Shown: positions 37,538-47,658, counted from the stretch's first letter. The stretch is DNA of 64,000 bases from an uncultured Lachnospiraceae bacterium (GCA_946411695.1 CAMKEX010000001.1:23060-87059); one strand, 5' to 3'. A program made the numbers and translations. The notes: a model not told the origin generated them from the letters alone.

Positions 37538-39160
37538 TCAGAACTGTGCATAAATAAAGGAAGACATATTGAAACCGGGGCCGTACATGCCGAAGACGAG
37601 CACAGCCGCAATAGCCGCAAGGTAGACCACCCAGCGGAAAGGGAACTGCTGTCTGGCAATGATGCCGCGCACTGTCTGTCCCCGCTCGTTGATGACATCC
37701 ACGGCGGCGATCAGCAGGATCATCAGGATCAGGATCCCGAAATTCCGTTCATCCACTCCAAGGGTATAGAGACTTCCGTCAAAGAAAATATACGGATTGA
37801 AAGTGGAGAAAGTCGCCTTCAGTGCGCGGATGACTGTGGGCATATCCGGCACCACATCGACGTAGCGGCCGATGGAAAGGATGGTCAGGGTGCGGATCAT
37901 CTGGAACAGCTTCCAGCCCGCAGCCTCCTCCCTGACACGGCAGATGCGGCGCAGGTCTGCATAGGGCTTCTCAAACAGGGTCTCCGTGGAGACGAAGGTC
38001 GCCTGATAGAGACCGTAGTAGACAAACTTCCAGTTGGCTCCGTGCCAGATACCGACCAGTACAAAGACCATAAAGGACGCCAGAAAAGAGGGAAATACCT
38101 TTCCGAAATAGGGATTGACGTTCTTTTTCAGAGTCTTCTGCATCTTTGCAAAAGGCTTGGACAGGGCGATGGGATAAAAGACATAGTCTTTCATCCAGTT
38201 GCCCAGAGAAATATGCCATCTCTGCCAGAATTCGGAGACGCTCCGCGCCATGTAGGGCTGACGGAAGTTTTCCCTGAGATGGATACCGAACATCTGGGAC
38301 GCGCCGAAGACAATGTCCATGCCGCCGGCGAAGTCGCAGTAGAGCTGAACACTGTACAGAAGGATTCCCACCACCAAGGTAAAACCAGCGTAGCGGCTTG
38401 CCTCGAAGTTGCCGAACACCTCGTTGACAATGATAGCGGCGCGCTCCGCGATGATCATCTTCTTGAAGATACCCCACAGCATGCGCAGAAGGCCTTCCCT
38501 GAACTGCAGATCATCAAAGGAGTGCGGCTCGTAGAGCTGCTTTGCCAGGTCGTCAAAGCGGTTGATCGGTCCCTGCAGGACTGACGGGAAATAGGTCGTG
38601 AACAGGCACAGACGCAGAATATTGCGCTCGGCGCTGTATTTTCCCCGGTAGACGTCGATCAGATAGCCCATGGTCTGGAAGGTATAGAAAGACAGACCCA
38701 GGGGGATCAGAAAGCTGACCTCCGGAAGGCGGCCGGAAGTGTGGAAGCGCTCCAGCAGACCGTTCAGATTGGTGCTGAGGAAAAAGCCGTATTTGAGCAC
38801 GATCAGGATTCCGAAGTTGATCAGAAGGACCAGGACCAGGACTCTTTTCTTTTTCTTCTGTCCCAGAGCCTTGAGCTGCTTTTTCTCCTCGCGGGAAAGC
38901 TTGACCGTGCCTGCCTCCGTGGACCTGCCCTTGAGCTGCTCGTCCACCTTCCTCTGCATATTGTCGATGATGACAGCGCCCAGATAGATCGTGATGACCG
39001 TGACCAGCACATAGACGCAGGATTTAAGGCCTCCGCCGACGACATAATACCAGGAACTGGAAGCCAGCAGGACCAGCCACCTGAATCTGCCGGGCACAAT
39101 ATAGTAGACAGCGAGTGACACTGTCAGAAACAGAATAAACTGCCATGAAAAAAATGCCAT
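37538..39160 (-). CDS. MBOAT family O-acyltransferase (AlgI-type)
   Basis: PLGLSFYTFQTMGYLIDVYRGK; SEFWQRWHISLGNWMKDYVFYPI; VLVGIWHGANWKFVYYGLYQA. Confidence 0.93.
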   Translation of the reverse strand: MAFFSWQFILFLTVSLAVYYIVPGRFRWLVLLASSSWYYVVGGGLKSCVYVLVTVITIYLGAVIIDNMQRKVDEQLKGRSTEAGTVKLSREEKKQLKALGQKKKKRVLVLVLLINFGILIVLKYGFFLSTNLNGLLERFHTSGRLPEVSFLIPLGLSFYTFQTMGYLIDVYRGKYSAERNILRLCLFTTYFPSVLQGPINRFDDLAKQLYEPHSFDDLQFREGLLRMLWGIFKKMIIAERAAIIVNEVFGNFEASRYAGFTLVVGILLYSVQLYCDFAGGMDIVFGASQMFGIHLRENFRQPYMARSVSEFWQRWHISLGNWMKDYVFYPIALSKPFAKMQKTLKKNVNPYFGKVFPSFLASFMVFVLVGIWHGANWKFVYYGLYQATFVSTETLFEKPYADLRRICRVREEAAGWKLFQMIRTLTILSIGRYVDVVPDMPTVIRALKATFSTFNPYIFFDGSLYTLGVDERNFGILILMILLIAAVDVINERGQTVRGIIARQQFPFRWVVYLAAIAAVLVFGMYGPGFNMSSFIYAQF

Positions 39161-39178
39161 GAAAACCTCCCGCCGTCG

Positions 39179-40726
39179 TCAGTGATTGTCGTGGTTACAG
39201 CTCAGCGCATAGCTGTTGATATCCAGCCAGCAGGCATCCAGCAATTCCCCTGTGGACTTTTCGAATACTGCAAAGTGAAGACCGCGGTTGTCTGAGGTGT
39301 ACTCCACATTGTTGACTGTAATGGAGGCATCGCTCCGGATCGCTCCGGTCTCTTCCTCCACTCTGCCGCTGGTCACCCTGTAATTCAGAAGACCTGCGGT
39401 CCCCTCATAGGCGTCGGTGGAATCCTCTTCTCCGGGAACAGTCTCATACACCAGCTTTCCTCCGTCGATCACTGCAATCCAGGAGTGGGTCTCGAGCTCG
39501 CTCAGATCCTGCTGAATGCCGAAGCCCTGGATCACTTTGGCCTGCTCCTCCGTGAGAATATCGTCGTTGACCATTCCGTTGAGAGTGATCAGTACAAGAG
39601 CGTCCTCGACAGGCGCCCCTTCCGCCTCGCTGGCGTCGCTCCTGAGAGCTGCGGCATAGTCCCGCAGAAACAGGGCTCTGCGCAGGGAATCGCGCATACG
39701 GCTGATCGGATATTTCTCCAGATCCGCATCGATCACTTTATAGGCGCCGCCGCTTCCTCTTCTGTCCGGCAGATCATAGTGCTCCTTCATGTAGCTGCCC
39801 AGGAAATTGGTAAAGCGGGCAGCTCCCCAGCGGTTGAGGTGCTCACCGTCCATGGCGTCCCTGTCAAGGTCAAATCCCAGTTCCTCCCATCCGGCGAAAT
39901 ACTCGAGATAGGGGACATTGTTCTCCTCCGCGATCTTGCCGATCTCCTGCGCCGCAGTCCAGCGCTGGTTAAAGCCGGACTGGTCAAAGAACTTGTTTTT
40001 GCCCAGAACCGGAATATTGATCAGCAGCAGTTCTGTGTCATTTTCCCTGCACAGATCGATGATCTTCTGCAGATACTTGACAGATGTCTTCGGCACGGTC
40101 ACGCCTTCCACGTACTTGGGTTCCTTAAAGGGATTGGAGATCTCGACACGGCTGGTCACCTTGCACCCGTAAACCATCTCCTTGGCCTGGGGAAGGGCAT
40201 CCTCATAGGTCAGCTCCTGCCATCTGCTGTGGTAGGCGATCAGAGGGAACATGATAGGCTTGAGATCCTCTCCCTCCTCGGCAAGATTTCTGATGATCTC
40301 AAGGCGGCTCTTGGAGAGATAGGGCATTGTATCCGTAATATAGTGGATATACTGGGATTTCATCGTCTCCTGATCGACCCATGCCATGTTGCAGTCCATG
40401 ACGATCAGAGAGGGATGGTCCTTTTCGATCGATTCTTTTGCCAGATAATAAGAGGCCTCGATGGACTGATTGCCCGTGGCCAGATTGTAGGAGGCGATCC
40501 CGAAATCGCGGTAGAGCTCCATGGGATAAATCCCGTACAGGGCAAACGAAGACCCGAGGAAGGTCACATCAAAGGTATCGTCCGGATAGTCATAAAACCG
40601 GCCGCACAGATTGTCCTCCTGAATCAGCTTCAGCGAGCTGTCCAGCCGAAGCACCATAACGGCCAGGATCGCGAGAAACAATACCGCGCCCAGAGCACGT
40701 TTCAGCCATTTTTTCAGATTCTCCAT
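39179..40726 (-). CDS. SGNH/DltD/AlgX-like membrane-anchored O-acylation partner protein
   Basis: N-terminal TM; VTFLGSSFALYGIYPMELYRDFGIASYNLATGNQSIEASYYLAKESI; adjacency to MBOAT. Confidence 0.72.
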   Translation of the reverse strand: MENLKKWLKRALGAVLFLAILAVMVLRLDSSLKLIQEDNLCGRFYDYPDDTFDVTFLGSSFALYGIYPMELYRDFGIASYNLATGNQSIEASYYLAKESIEKDHPSLIVMDCNMAWVDQETMKSQYIHYITDTMPYLSKSRLEIIRNLAEEGEDLKPIMFPLIAYHSRWQELTYEDALPQAKEMVYGCKVTSRVEISNPFKEPKYVEGVTVPKTSVKYLQKIIDLCRENDTELLLINIPVLGKNKFFDQSGFNQRWTAAQEIGKIAEENNVPYLEYFAGWEELGFDLDRDAMDGEHLNRWGAARFTNFLGSYMKEHYDLPDRRGSGGAYKVIDADLEKYPISRMRDSLRRALFLRDYAAALRSDASEAEGAPVEDALVLITLNGMVNDDILTEEQAKVIQGFGIQQDLSELETHSWIAVIDGGKLVYETVPGEEDSTDAYEGTAGLLNYRVTSGRVEEETGAIRSDASITVNNVEYTSDNRGLHFAVFEKSTGELLDACWLDINSYALSCNHDNH

Positions 40727-40813
40727 CAATTCTCCTTTTTTCGAACATGCCGCCCGCCGGAGTGTCAACACATGCTCCGCATGTGTATGTGGCATTTTCG
40801 CGGAGGCGGAAAC

Positions 40814-40855
40814 GGTGAAGGATCATGCAATTTAAGCCGCCATGCGGCACAAATG
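40814..40855. repeat. Dispersed intergenic repeat (second copy at 13736-13778)
   Basis: GGTGAAGGATCATGCAATTTAAGCCGCCATGCGGCACAAATG. Confidence 0.75.
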
Positions 40856-41209
40856 CGTGAGTAAAAAAACATGTAAGCGAACAGGTATGTGCAAAAAAGC
40901 GCCCGATATACGGTTGGCATCAGAGCACACAATCACACAAGAGTTTACCTTTTCAGGCCTTTCTTTTCAATCCTTTCTCCAGTATTTTATCAGTTTTTAT
41001 TGACAAATAACAGCGTGTTGAGTTGCTGCCGCTTCGTGCACGCCGCAAGGAACAGTGATCGGAGCTGCTTCGTTCGGGGGCACACTGCAATGAACATTTA
41101 CCGGAGCTGCTTCGTTCGGGGGCAGGACGCAAAGAGCCCCGGCTCAAGGCCGGAGCTCTGACTGAACCGGGAAGCCCGCATGGATTCCCGCTTCCTGTTT
41201 CCTATTTAA

Positions 41210-41256
41210 ACATGCGGAGTGAAAGACCCTGTATCGGCAATATTTTTCACTCTACG
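41210..41256. repeat. Dispersed hairpin repeat, copy C (overlaps the galE stop codon)
   Basis: ACATGCGGAGTGAAAGACCCTGTATCGGCAATATTTTTCACTCTACG. Confidence 0.75.
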
Positions 41257-42263
41257 TAACCATCGGGATTATTGGACTGCCAGCGCCATGCGTCTGCGCA
41301 CATGTCCTGAAGATTCTTTTCCGCAGACCATCCCAGGATTTCCTTTGCCTTTGCCGGATCGGAATAGCAGGTCGCGATATCGCCGGGGCGGCGGGGATCG
41401 ATGACATAGGGGAGTTCCTTGCCGCAGGCCTTGGAAAATGCCTTGATGATGTCGAGAACACTGTAGCCGATGCCGGTGCCGAGATTGAAGACATTGACGC
41501 CTTCCAGCTTCTCCATTCCCTCGATGGCTTTCACATGGCCCTTAGCCAGATCGACGACGTGGATGTAATCACGGACACCTGTGCCGTCGGGCGTATCGTA
41601 GTCGTTGCCGAATACGTGGACCATCTCCAGCTTGCCGGAAGCAACCTGGGCAACATAGGGGAGAAGGTTGTTGGGGATTCCCTTGGGATCTTCGCCGATG
41701 AGACCGCTCACATGGGCGCCGATCGGATTGAAATACCGCAGCAGCATGACGCGCCACTCATTGTCTGCACGCCAGATATCTGTCAGGATCCTCTCCTGCA
41801 TGGATTTGGTCTCACCGTAGGGATTGGTTGTGATCCCCTTGGGGCACTCCTCGGTGATCGGCACAAAGGCGGGATCGCCGTAGACTGTTGCAGACGAGGA
41901 AAAGACAAGCTTCTTGCAGCCGTGTTTTCTCATCACATCACAGAGTGTGAGCGTGGAATCCAGATTGTTGCGGTAATATTCGATGGGCATGCGGGTGGAT
42001 TCGCCGACAGCCTTATAGCCCGCAAAATGGATCACGGCATCAATCTTCTCTTTTTCAAAAATCTCTTCGAGGCCCTCGCGGTCACAAATATCCTGCTTAT
42101 AAAATTTCGGGCGTTTACCTGCGATCTTCTCGATGCGGTCAACCACCATCTCCTTGGCATTGTAGAGATTGTCAGCGATCACCACATCGTATCCTGCATC
42201 CAGAAGCTCCACAACCGTGTGGCTTCCGATAAATCCTGCTCCGCCTGTCACTAAAATAGCCAT
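41247..42263 (-). CDS. galE: UDP-glucose 4-epimerase
   Basis: MAILVTGGAGFIGSHTVVELLDAGYDVVIADNL; YGETKSMQE. Confidence 0.97.
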   Translation of the reverse strand: MAILVTGGAGFIGSHTVVELLDAGYDVVIADNLYNAKEMVVDRIEKIAGKRPKFYKQDICDREGLEEIFEKEKIDAVIHFAGYKAVGESTRMPIEYYRNNLDSTLTLCDVMRKHGCKKLVFSSSATVYGDPAFVPITEECPKGITTNPYGETKSMQERILTDIWRADNEWRVMLLRYFNPIGAHVSGLIGEDPKGIPNNLLPYVAQVASGKLEMVHVFGNDYDTPDGTGVRDYIHVVDLAKGHVKAIEGMEKLEGVNVFNLGTGIGYSVLDIIKAFSKACGKELPYVIDPRRPGDIATCYSDPAKAKEILGWSAEKNLQDMCADAWRWQSNNPDGYVE

Positions 42264-42406
42264 ACTATCCCTCCGGCACTTCTTCTGCGTCGTTTTTTCA
42301 GATTCAACTATTACAATGTGTTACTTGCAATGATTACTAATGATTACTATTACACTGTGTCACACAGGCAGGCTGCTGCCGGCATGCGTATGACCACATT
42401 CATAGT

Positions 42407-44173
42407 CTACACCGTTTCCGCGAAATGTTCAAATTGAAGATGTCCTTCCTCCGTATCCGCAAACACAGCGCAGTGTTCGAGGACCTTTGCGAAGACAAGA
42501 CCGATCTCCTCCTCGATGATGCGGTCCAGACCTGCGCGGAGACCATCCCGGTCTGCGGCAGAAGCCGTTTTTTCCGGCGCATAGGCAGGATATTTTTTCA
42601 AAAATGCCTCTGCCCAGTCCGCATGTGCCTCTGTCTGCGGATCCTCCCTCAGATCCTTTCCTTCCATGATCGCTGCGGCCAGGACATCCATCTCTGACAG
42701 AAGGCGTGCCGGCAGAACGGCCAGGCCCATGACCTCGATCAGACCGATGTTTTCCTTTTTAATATGGTGCAGCTCCTGGTGGGGATGGAAAATTCCAAGA
42801 GGGTATTCCTCCGAGGTGCGGTTATTGCGCAGGACCAGATCCAGCTCATAGACAAGATCTGCGCCGCCGCAGCCATTGGCTTCCCCTTCCTTTCCGCAGG
42901 CCTGTGAGGAAGTCTTTCCGGGAACATCGATGCCGCAGGCAGCAGCATCCCGCATCCTGGCAATGGGAGTGATCGTATTGTGGGGTGTACCTTCCGTGAA
43001 TGCGAAGACCCCTGCGGATTCATCCGTATATCCGCGCCATGCAGACAGGATCCTGTCCGCGAGCTCGACAAGTCTCCCGGGATCCCTGCCGTCCAGGCGG
43101 ATGACCGACATAGGCCAGTCCACGATCCCCGCCGCGATATCAGGGAAGTCTGCAAAGCGGATCTGCTCCCTGCAGGGAGCCTTTGCCATGGCGAAGGTAT
43201 AATTGCCTCCCTGATAATGCTCATGGGTCAGGATCGAGCCTCCCACGATCGGAAGGTCCGCATTGGATCCGATGGTGTAATGCGGGAACTTCTGCAGGAA
43301 CTGAAGCAGTCTCTCGAAAGTCTTGCGCTCGATCTTCATGGGGCGGTGTTCACCGGAGAGGACGATGCAGTGTTCGTTATAATAGACATAGGGAGAATAC
43401 TGCATGTACCACTGCTCTCCCGCCAGAGACAGGGGGATCAGACGGATATTCTGCCTGGCCGGATGGTCCAGACGCCCCGCGTAGCCGACATTCTGGCTGC
43501 AGAGCAGGCATCTGGGATACTTGTCGCCCTGTTTTGCGGTCAGAGCCGCGGCGATCGCCTTGGGGTCCTTCTCCGGCTTGGAGAGATTGATCGTGATATC
43601 GAGATCTCCGTAGCGGGTGGGGGCGATCCACTTTCTGTCTTTCACAATGCGGTAGCGGCGGATGTAGTCGACATCCTGACAGAGCCTGTAAAAATAGTCC
43701 GTCGCCAGGCGGGGGGACTTACTGTACCTGGATGCCATGACACGGACCACTTCCGAGGGACGGGGCGTGATGCAGCCCATGATCCTGGTGTCAAACAGAT
43801 CCCTGCTTGCGACTCCGCTGTCGATGATCCCGCGTGCCGCAGCATCGTCCAGGAGCACCTTCAGGATCGAAGCAAGTTCCGAGCCGTCGTCCGCGCTTCT
43901 GTCGGCATCCCCGGCGTCCTGACAGCCGCCTTTTGCTGAATCAGAGGCGTCTGAAAGAGCTGTGAAATCCTTCGGTGCGCCTTCTTCCAGAGGCATATAT
44001 TCGCCGGGGGGATCCATCTTCATGATATCGAAAATACTGTTTGCAGCAAAGACCGCATCATCTGCAGTGATCAGTCCCCTGTTTACTCCGTAACGGACCA
44101 GTGCGGTCACAGCCGCTGTGACGCTGCTCATGTTTTCCTTCATTTCCTTACCTGTGTCCCTGTTCTCAGCCAT
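42407..44173 (-). CDS. galT: UDP-glucose--hexose-1-phosphate uridylyltransferase (Firmicutes type)
   Basis: CLLCSQNVGYAGRLDHPARQNIRLIPL; GGSILTHEHYQGGNYTFAM. Confidence 0.95.
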   Translation of the reverse strand: MAENRDTGKEMKENMSSVTAAVTALVRYGVNRGLITADDAVFAANSIFDIMKMDPPGEYMPLEEGAPKDFTALSDASDSAKGGCQDAGDADRSADDGSELASILKVLLDDAAARGIIDSGVASRDLFDTRIMGCITPRPSEVVRVMASRYSKSPRLATDYFYRLCQDVDYIRRYRIVKDRKWIAPTRYGDLDITINLSKPEKDPKAIAAALTAKQGDKYPRCLLCSQNVGYAGRLDHPARQNIRLIPLSLAGEQWYMQYSPYVYYNEHCIVLSGEHRPMKIERKTFERLLQFLQKFPHYTIGSNADLPIVGGSILTHEHYQGGNYTFAMAKAPCREQIRFADFPDIAAGIVDWPMSVIRLDGRDPGRLVELADRILSAWRGYTDESAGVFAFTEGTPHNTITPIARMRDAAACGIDVPGKTSSQACGKEGEANGCGGADLVYELDLVLRNNRTSEEYPLGIFHPHQELHHIKKENIGLIEVMGLAVLPARLLSEMDVLAAAIMEGKDLREDPQTEAHADWAEAFLKKYPAYAPEKTASAADRDGLRAGLDRIIEEEIGLVFAKVLEHCAVFADTEEGHLQFEHFAETV

Positions 44174-44429
44174 TCCCTTCCTCCTGTTCTCTCCCGATCC
44201 GGCTTCCGCTGCCTGCTGTTAAACAGCCTGAAACTTCCGGTGCCAAAATGCATAATCGGATAAATCCTGTAGTCTGCGTTTACAGGCATAACTGCCTCCC
44301 GCTTTCTATTTAATTGTGCATTCAGCCTTTTCAAAAGACAATGAACAAAAGGTTCCTAAATATGTAGTTTTGTAACAACTTGTACTTCTGCCTGCCGGGC
44401 TGCCGCAAAACCTGTGCGCCGACCTGCGA

Positions 44430-44565
44430 AAAGACCCGGGCAGAAGCCTGCTTGCCGTCCCTGGCAAAGGCCTGGACAGGGGCCTGCGTGCCGTCCCTGG
44501 TAAAGGCCCGGGCAGAAGCCTGCTTGCCGTCCCTGGCAAAGTCACTGACAAAGGCCTGCGTACTG
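44430..44565. repeat. 36-bp minisatellite (3 full units plus a partial)
   Basis: AAAGACCCGGGCAGAAGCCTGCTTGCCGTCCCTGGC repeated; units 1 and 3 nearly identical. Confidence 0.9.
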
Positions 44566-44723
44566 AAAAAAACATGAAAAAAACACACATGATTCTGCGG
44601 AACAGCTTGACAAATCCGCATGCTTTACATATCATTTACATCGACGCGACAGCTGACAAGACAGCTATTATTACAGGCTGCCTACTCACTGTTTTTACCA
44701 CCGGAAAGGAAAAGGAAAAAGAA

Positions 44724-45785
44724 ATGGCAAAAGAAAAACAGGGTTTCCTGGCCCGCAAAAATATCGAGATCTCCGCGCGGCGCTATGGAATTGATGCGCT
44801 CGGTGCTATGGCACAGGGTCTCTTCGCATCTCTCCTGATCGGAACGATCCTCAACACAGCCGGCACACAGCTGGGAATCGAGGCGCTGGTCAAAGTCGGC
44901 GCCTATGCCTCCTCTATGAGCGGTCCGGCAATGGCAGTCGCGATCGGATTTGCCCTGCAGGCTCCCCCGCTGGTGCTCTTCTCTCTGGTTACTGTAGGTG
45001 CGGCAGCCAACGAGCTGGGCGGCGCAGGCGGCCCGCTCTCCGTTCTCATCATTGCAATCATAGCCGCAGAGCTGGGCAAAATCGTTTCCAAAGAGACCAA
45101 GATCGATATTCTGGTCACTCCCCTTGTGACTATTCTCTCCGGTGTCGGCCTCGCCTCGCTGATCGCTCCCGCCATCGGCAGGGCAGCCTCCAGCGTCGGT
45201 GCCCTCATCATGTGGGCTACCAACCAGCAGCCCTTCATCATGGGCATCCTGGTCTCCGTCATCGTCGGAATCGCACTGACACTGCCCATCTCCTCCGCAG
45301 CCATCTGCGCGGCCCTGAGCCTGACCGGCCTTGCCGGAGGCGCCGCTGTTGCCGGATGCTGTGCACAGATGATCGGCTTTGCCTTCATGTCCTTTAAGGA
45401 AAATAAGTGGGGCGGTCTTGTCTCCCAGGGTATCGGCACTTCCATGCTGCAGATGGGCAACATTGTCCGCAATCCCATGATCTGGCTTCCTCCCATCATC
45501 ACCTCCGCCATCACCGGCCCCATCGCCACCTGCCTTTTCAGGCTGCAGATGAACGGCGCACCCGTCGCTTCCGGCATGGGCACCTGCGGACTGGTCGGAC
45601 AGATCGGTGTCTACACCGGCTGGATCAATGACATGGCGGCAGGCACCAAAGCAGCCATCACTGCTGCCGACTGGATCGGACTGATCCTGATCTGCTTTGT
45701 CCTTCCTGCAGTCCTCACTCCCCTGATCGCCATCCCCTTCCGCAAAGCCGGAATGATCAAGGACGGCGACCTCAAACTTGACTGA
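44724..45785 (+). CDS. PTS transporter subunit IIC-like membrane protein (PfoR/PTS_EIIC_2 family)
   Basis: MAKEKQGFLARKNIEISARRYGIDALGAMAQGLFASLLIGTIL...GLAGGAAVAGCCAQMIGFA. Confidence 0.85.
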   Translation: MAKEKQGFLARKNIEISARRYGIDALGAMAQGLFASLLIGTILNTAGTQLGIEALVKVGAYASSMSGPAMAVAIGFALQAPPLVLFSLVTVGAAANELGGAGGPLSVLIIAIIAAELGKIVSKETKIDILVTPLVTILSGVGLASLIAPAIGRAASSVGALIMWATNQQPFIMGILVSVIVGIALTLPISSAAICAALSLTGLAGGAAVAGCCAQMIGFAFMSFKENKWGGLVSQGIGTSMLQMGNIVRNPMIWLPPIITSAITGPIATCLFRLQMNGAPVASGMGTCGLVGQIGVYTGWINDMAAGTKAAITAADWIGLILICFVLPAVLTPLIAIPFRKAGMIKDGDLKLD

Positions 45786-45848
45786 ATCATTGAGTCAGCA
45801 GCTGAGTCAGCAAGAAAACTCATCTGCATAATTCAAAGATCTGACCAA

Positions 45849-45886
45849 AAAACCACCTCCGCAGAGCAGCCTGCAGAGGTGGTTTT
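45849..45886. terminator. Bidirectional terminator between convergent genes
   Basis: AAAACCACCTC...GAGGTGGTTTT. Confidence 0.8.
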
Positions 45887-45973
45887 CTTATGCTGTTGTT
45901 TTATTCACTTTTCATATCCGGGATCAAAAGCTTTCCTGTACGGCCCAACTTCCCCGTCTTACCCGCGGCCGAT

Positions 45974-47098
45974 TTATTCCTCCAGGGTCCTCAGCTGGCC
46001 GGCGGCCTCTTCCAGGGACTGGCCGAAGCGGCCGTACTGCTGGACCAGTTCCTGCATGGTGCTGCGCACGCGCGCGGCCGCCTGCAGGCGTGTATTCTCC
46101 TGCTCCTGCAGAACAGTGAGGTCCTCCCGGGTCTTCTCGAGTTCATCGCGCGCATTCTGCGCCTCCCGGCGGTACTGTTCCGTGTCGGCAGCAAGTTTGT
46201 CCGCAAAGTTCTTTTCAAGAGCGGCAAGTTTCTTTTTGATATTCTCGCCGTTCAAAAGCGCTATATCGAGCTGCGATTTGAGTTTTTTGTTCTCCTCTTC
46301 AGCCGCACTAAGAGACTTGCGGAGATTCTCCGCCTCTGCCTTTGCGGCATCCAGCTGTCCGGAGAGCTTTTTCCTTGTATCGGCGAGTTCTCGCTGCAGA
46401 GAGCTTTCGCGGTCTTTCAGGGCCTTTGCGCTGTCCGCGTTCCGCGCGTTCATCTCCTGGCGGTGGGAGCTCTGAAGATCCTGGACTTCCCTTTTGCGCT
46501 GTGCCTCGGAGGCCGCAAGCTGCTGTTCGAGGCCTGTTTTGGTCCTGTTGAGTTCGCTCTGCATGTTCTCGCGGGTCTGGGCAAGTTCCCTGCGGAGACG
46601 CTCGACCGCCTTGTCTGACTCCGCCTTGCTCCTGCGGAGAGCATCCAGTTCCTCTGTCAGCTTATCAGCCCGGCTCTTTTCAGCGCCAAACCGCTTGTTT
46701 GCGGAATTTTCCGCCGCTGCCGCGCGCTGTGCCTTGTCCCGCAGCCCTGCCGTATCCGCCTCCAGTACACTGATCCTGGATGCCGACGCCTGGGCAGCTG
46801 CCTGCATCTCTTCCAGTTCCTGCAGGGCCTGGTCCCGATGCTCTCCCAGTTCCTGCACCCGGTCCTCGAGTTCCTGTGCCCGGCTGCGCTCCTTGAAATA
46901 ATCGTCTGCCAGGTTCAGCTGCAGCATCACATTGCGCATGTCATTGGGCAGCTTCCAATAAGCCGCATCATCAGAGAAATCTTTCAGCTTCGCATTCAGA
47001 TAAGAGGCGACTTCACGAAGATAGGCTTCGCTCTCCACACCGCTGAGCGTAAAGGTCTTGCCTCCGATTGTAATATCGATATCATTTTTTGCTGCCAT
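45974..47098 (-). CDS. zapA: ZapA-domain cell-division protein with long C-terminal coiled coil
   Basis: MAAKNDIDITIGGKTFTLSGVESEAYLREVASYLNAKLKDF...; ~280-aa coiled-coil tail. Confidence 0.82.
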   Translation of the reverse strand: MAAKNDIDITIGGKTFTLSGVESEAYLREVASYLNAKLKDFSDDAAYWKLPNDMRNVMLQLNLADDYFKERSRAQELEDRVQELGEHRDQALQELEEMQAAAQASASRISVLEADTAGLRDKAQRAAAAENSANKRFGAEKSRADKLTEELDALRRSKAESDKAVERLRRELAQTRENMQSELNRTKTGLEQQLAASEAQRKREVQDLQSSHRQEMNARNADSAKALKDRESSLQRELADTRKKLSGQLDAAKAEAENLRKSLSAAEEENKKLKSQLDIALLNGENIKKKLAALEKNFADKLAADTEQYRREAQNARDELEKTREDLTVLQEQENTRLQAAARVRSTMQELVQQYGRFGQSLEEAAGQLRTLEE

Positions 47099-47658
47099 AG
47101 AGCTTATCCTCCCGGAATCCATTCTGCAGTCGGCCGCCTTCAGCAGAGGCGTCTGTGCCGCAATTATTGTAACACACCTCGAATGACTTTCCCAGACTGT
47201 TTTCATCCGTCCGCAGCAGGCACAGCACACCATAAGCGCCTGGCGCATCGTAAACTGCAGCAGACCGCCGGAATCCGGAAAAATGATACACAGGTCCCGG
47301 CTGAAGCGCCTGTGACAGAAGACCAGAAGGTCCGGCCCTTGTTTTTTACCTTTCCTGCATCTTACCCGCGCATTACTATTCTCTTACTTATTTTTACAAT
47401 TCATAGTTTTCTTTTCCTGATTTTTTCTGTTTTCGTACAGAAAAAGCGTGCCGGTTTTATAAATTTAACATAAAGATAACATTCCTGCTTCTTTTTCCCA
47501 TTGACGCTTCCGTGCTCTTGCTGTTATTTTAAAGAATGATTTTTCATAAGCATCGATTATGAATACATTGGGACAGGTTCCATCATCATCATAAATACCG
47601 AAAACCGATCGGAATCTTTCCTCATTGGGCCTTATTGATTAAGGCAAAAGGAGAAATC

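Noticed and set aside
39485-40864. 459-aa plus-strand ORF opposite the SGNH-like gene
   Set aside because: Antisense shadow; the sense protein has a TM anchor, a GSSF motif and operon context
40953-41147. Direct repeat CGGAGCTGCTTCGTTCGGGGGCA x2 read as a CRISPR-like array
   Set aside because: Only two or three degenerate copies with very short spacing and no cas genes
44331-44635. Repeat-containing ORFs on both strands at the 36-bp minisatellite
   Set aside because: Open on both strands because the unit is a multiple of 3; no SD or conserved domain
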